From positions 1 through 64,000 of the forward strand of contig NZ_MBPN01000008.1 in NCBI RefSeq assembly GCF_001695625.1: 64,000 nt of DNA. The letters run 5' to 3'. Source of the stretch: Pseudomonas defluvii. Its GTDB lineage: Bacteria; Pseudomonadota; Gammaproteobacteria; Pseudomonadales; Pseudomonadaceae. The first letter of the stretch is position 1. Each line of letters starts with the position of its first letter. Positions 62,913 through 64,000 of this stretch are shown here, one piece after another. The translations under genes and the position numbers were made by a program. Under the pieces are notes generated by a model. The model was given only the letters and a program-made list of their open reading frames with translations, was not told the origin of the DNA and did no database searches.

Positions 62913-64000
62913 ATGACGGCTCCAGTGGTGATTGTCGGTACGGGTCTTGCGGGATACAACCTCGCCCGTGAGTTTCGCAAGCTCGACGGCGAAACGCCGT
63001 TGCTGCTGATCACCGCCGATGACGGGCGCTCCTATTCCAAGCCCATGCTGTCCACCGGCTTTGCCAAGCAGAAGGATGCTGATGGCCTGAGCATGGCCGA
63101 GCCTGGCGCCATGGCTGAACAGCTCAAGGCGGAAGTGCGCACGCACACCCGTATCAGCGGCATCGATCCAGGGCACAAGCGGGTGTGGATTGGCGAAGAG
63201 GCCGTGGCCTATCGGGACCTGATCCTGGCCTGGGGCGCGGAAACCGTGCGGGTATCGGTTGACGGCGATGCGAGCGAGGCGATTTTCCCGATCAACGATC
63301 TGGAAGACTATGCGCGCTTTCGGGCTGCTGCCGCAGGCAAGCAGCGGGTGCTGATTCTCGGTGCCGGCCTGATCGGTTGCGAGTTCGCCAACGACCTGAG
63401 CAGTGGTGGTTATCAGGTCGAGCTGGTCGCGCCGTGCGAGCAGGTCATGCCCACCCTGCTGCACCCGGCGGCGGCCCGAGCCGTGCAGGCTGGCCTGGAG
63501 GGGTTGGGTGTGCGCTTTCACCTTGGCCCGGTACTGACCCGTCTGCAGCGCGCAGCGGATGGCCTGGAAGCCCACCTGTCCGATGGCCGAGTGATTGCCT
63601 GCGACCTGGTGGTATCGGCGGTCGGGTTGCGCCCACGTATTGATCTGGCTGCGGCGGCGGGCCTGTTGGTGAACCGTGGCGTGGTGGTCGACCGTACATT
63701 GCGCACCTCGCATGCGAACATCTACGCGCTGGGCGACTGTGCCGAAGTGGATGGGCTCAACCTGCTCTATGTGATGCCATTGATGAGCTGTGCACGTGCC
63801 TTGGCCCAGACCCTTGCGGGCACGCTGACAACGGTTAGCTATGGGCCTATGCCGATCACGGTGAAAACACCGGTATGCCCGCTGGTGATTTCACCGCCGC
63901 CGCGTGGCAGCGAGGGGCAATGGCAGGTCGAAGGGCAGGGTGCTGACCTCAAGGTGCTGTGCCATGATGCCGATGGGAACCTGTTGGGCTACGCACTGAC
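62913..64000 (+). CDS. rubB: Rubredoxin-NAD(+) reductase, 3' end cut by the window edge
   Basis: FAD flavoprotein that passes electrons from NADH to rubredoxin. The visible 362 residues start at ATG 62913 with the site AGGAAG and run open to the last base; the family has about 380-385 residues, so roughly 20 are missing. The FAD-binding [13 protein letters not shown] (9-21), NADH-binding [12 protein letters not shown] (about 149-160) and the second FAD motif YALGDCAE (about 270-277) are visible. Second gene of the rubAB operon. Confidence 0.92.
   Translation, partial: MTAPVVIVGTGLAGYNLAREFRKLDGETPLLLITADDGRSYSKPMLSTGFAKQKDADGLSMAEPGAMAEQLKAEVRTHTRISGIDPGHKRVWIGEEAVAYRDLILAWGAETVRVSVDGDASEAIFPINDLEDYARFRAAAAGKQRVLILGAGLIGCEFANDLSSGGYQVELVAPCEQVMPTLLHPAAARAVQAGLEGLGVRFHLGPVLTRLQRAADGLEAHLSDGRVIACDLVVSAVGLRPRIDLAAAAGLLVNRGVVVDRTLRTSHANIYALGDCAEVDGLNLLYVMPLMSCARALAQTLAGTLTTVSYGPMPITVKTPVCPLVISPPPRGSEGQWQVEGQGADLKVLCHDADGNLLGYAL

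Overview
The window is a contiguous stretch of a Pseudomonas chromosome, most like the P. putida group. The evidence is GC-rich codon use, the gene families present and a gene order that I recall from the origin-proximal part of Pseudomonas genomes (uvrD - GGDEF/EAL - zwf - RpiR - LysR - pycA/oadA, and pstSCAB-phoU ... phoR-phoB - ubiA-ubiC - rubredoxin). Species is inferred from memory of gene order, not from a search. I found 56 protein genes, no rRNA, tRNA, CRISPR array, prophage or IS element, and no broken gene apart from the two cut by the window edges (benE at the left, rubredoxin reductase at the right).

Layout. 0-6 kb: benzoate-type permease end, dihydrolipoamide dehydrogenase, and two phospholipid genes (cyclopropane synthase, cardiolipin synthase). 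6-11 kb: a zinc-starvation cluster with two Zur boxes: FolE2 and a gamma-carbonic anhydrase on one side, a secreted Cys protein, two COG0523 metallochaperone GTPases and a DUF1826 protein on the other. 11-22 kb: housekeeping and membrane genes (pdxY, thioesterase, antiporter, Tim44-like protein, uvrD, a PAS-GGDEF-EAL protein). 22-29 kb: central carbon genes with their regulators: zwf and a HexR-like RpiR protein, then the split pyruvate carboxylase pycA-oadA with a divergent LysR gene. 29-38 kb: uptake and nitrogen genes: an amino-acid ABC transporter without its ATPase, homocysteine methyltransferase, a PaiB-GNAT-GNAT operon, a MocR regulator, a polyamine-type binding protein and an acetylpolyamine amidohydrolase. 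38-49 kb: asparaginase, aspartase, purE-purK, a small metzincin-like protein, sugar mutarotase and a metabolite transporter. 49-61 kb: the phosphate regulon (pstS, pstCAB-phoU, phoBR) with three Pho boxes. 61-64 kb: ubiquinone and rubredoxin genes.

How the genes work together. Three nutrient-stress circuits can be read from operators plus genes: zinc (Zur boxes), phosphate (Pho boxes at pstS, pstC and phoB) and sugar catabolism (a HexR-type palindrome at zwf). Asparaginase and aspartase together convert asparagine through aspartate to fumarate. PycA and OadA make oxaloacetate.

The most interesting observations are: (i) the DUF1826 protein of the zinc cluster carries an HxD...H...R pattern like an Fe(II)/2-oxoglutarate oxygenase; (ii) perfect DnaA boxes are strongly concentrated in the zinc cluster and, as a 5-box array, inside the linker-coding part of the MocR gene; (iii) polyamine-acetylation-type genes are grouped at 32-37 kb; (iv) purE has a terminator-like hairpin in its leader.
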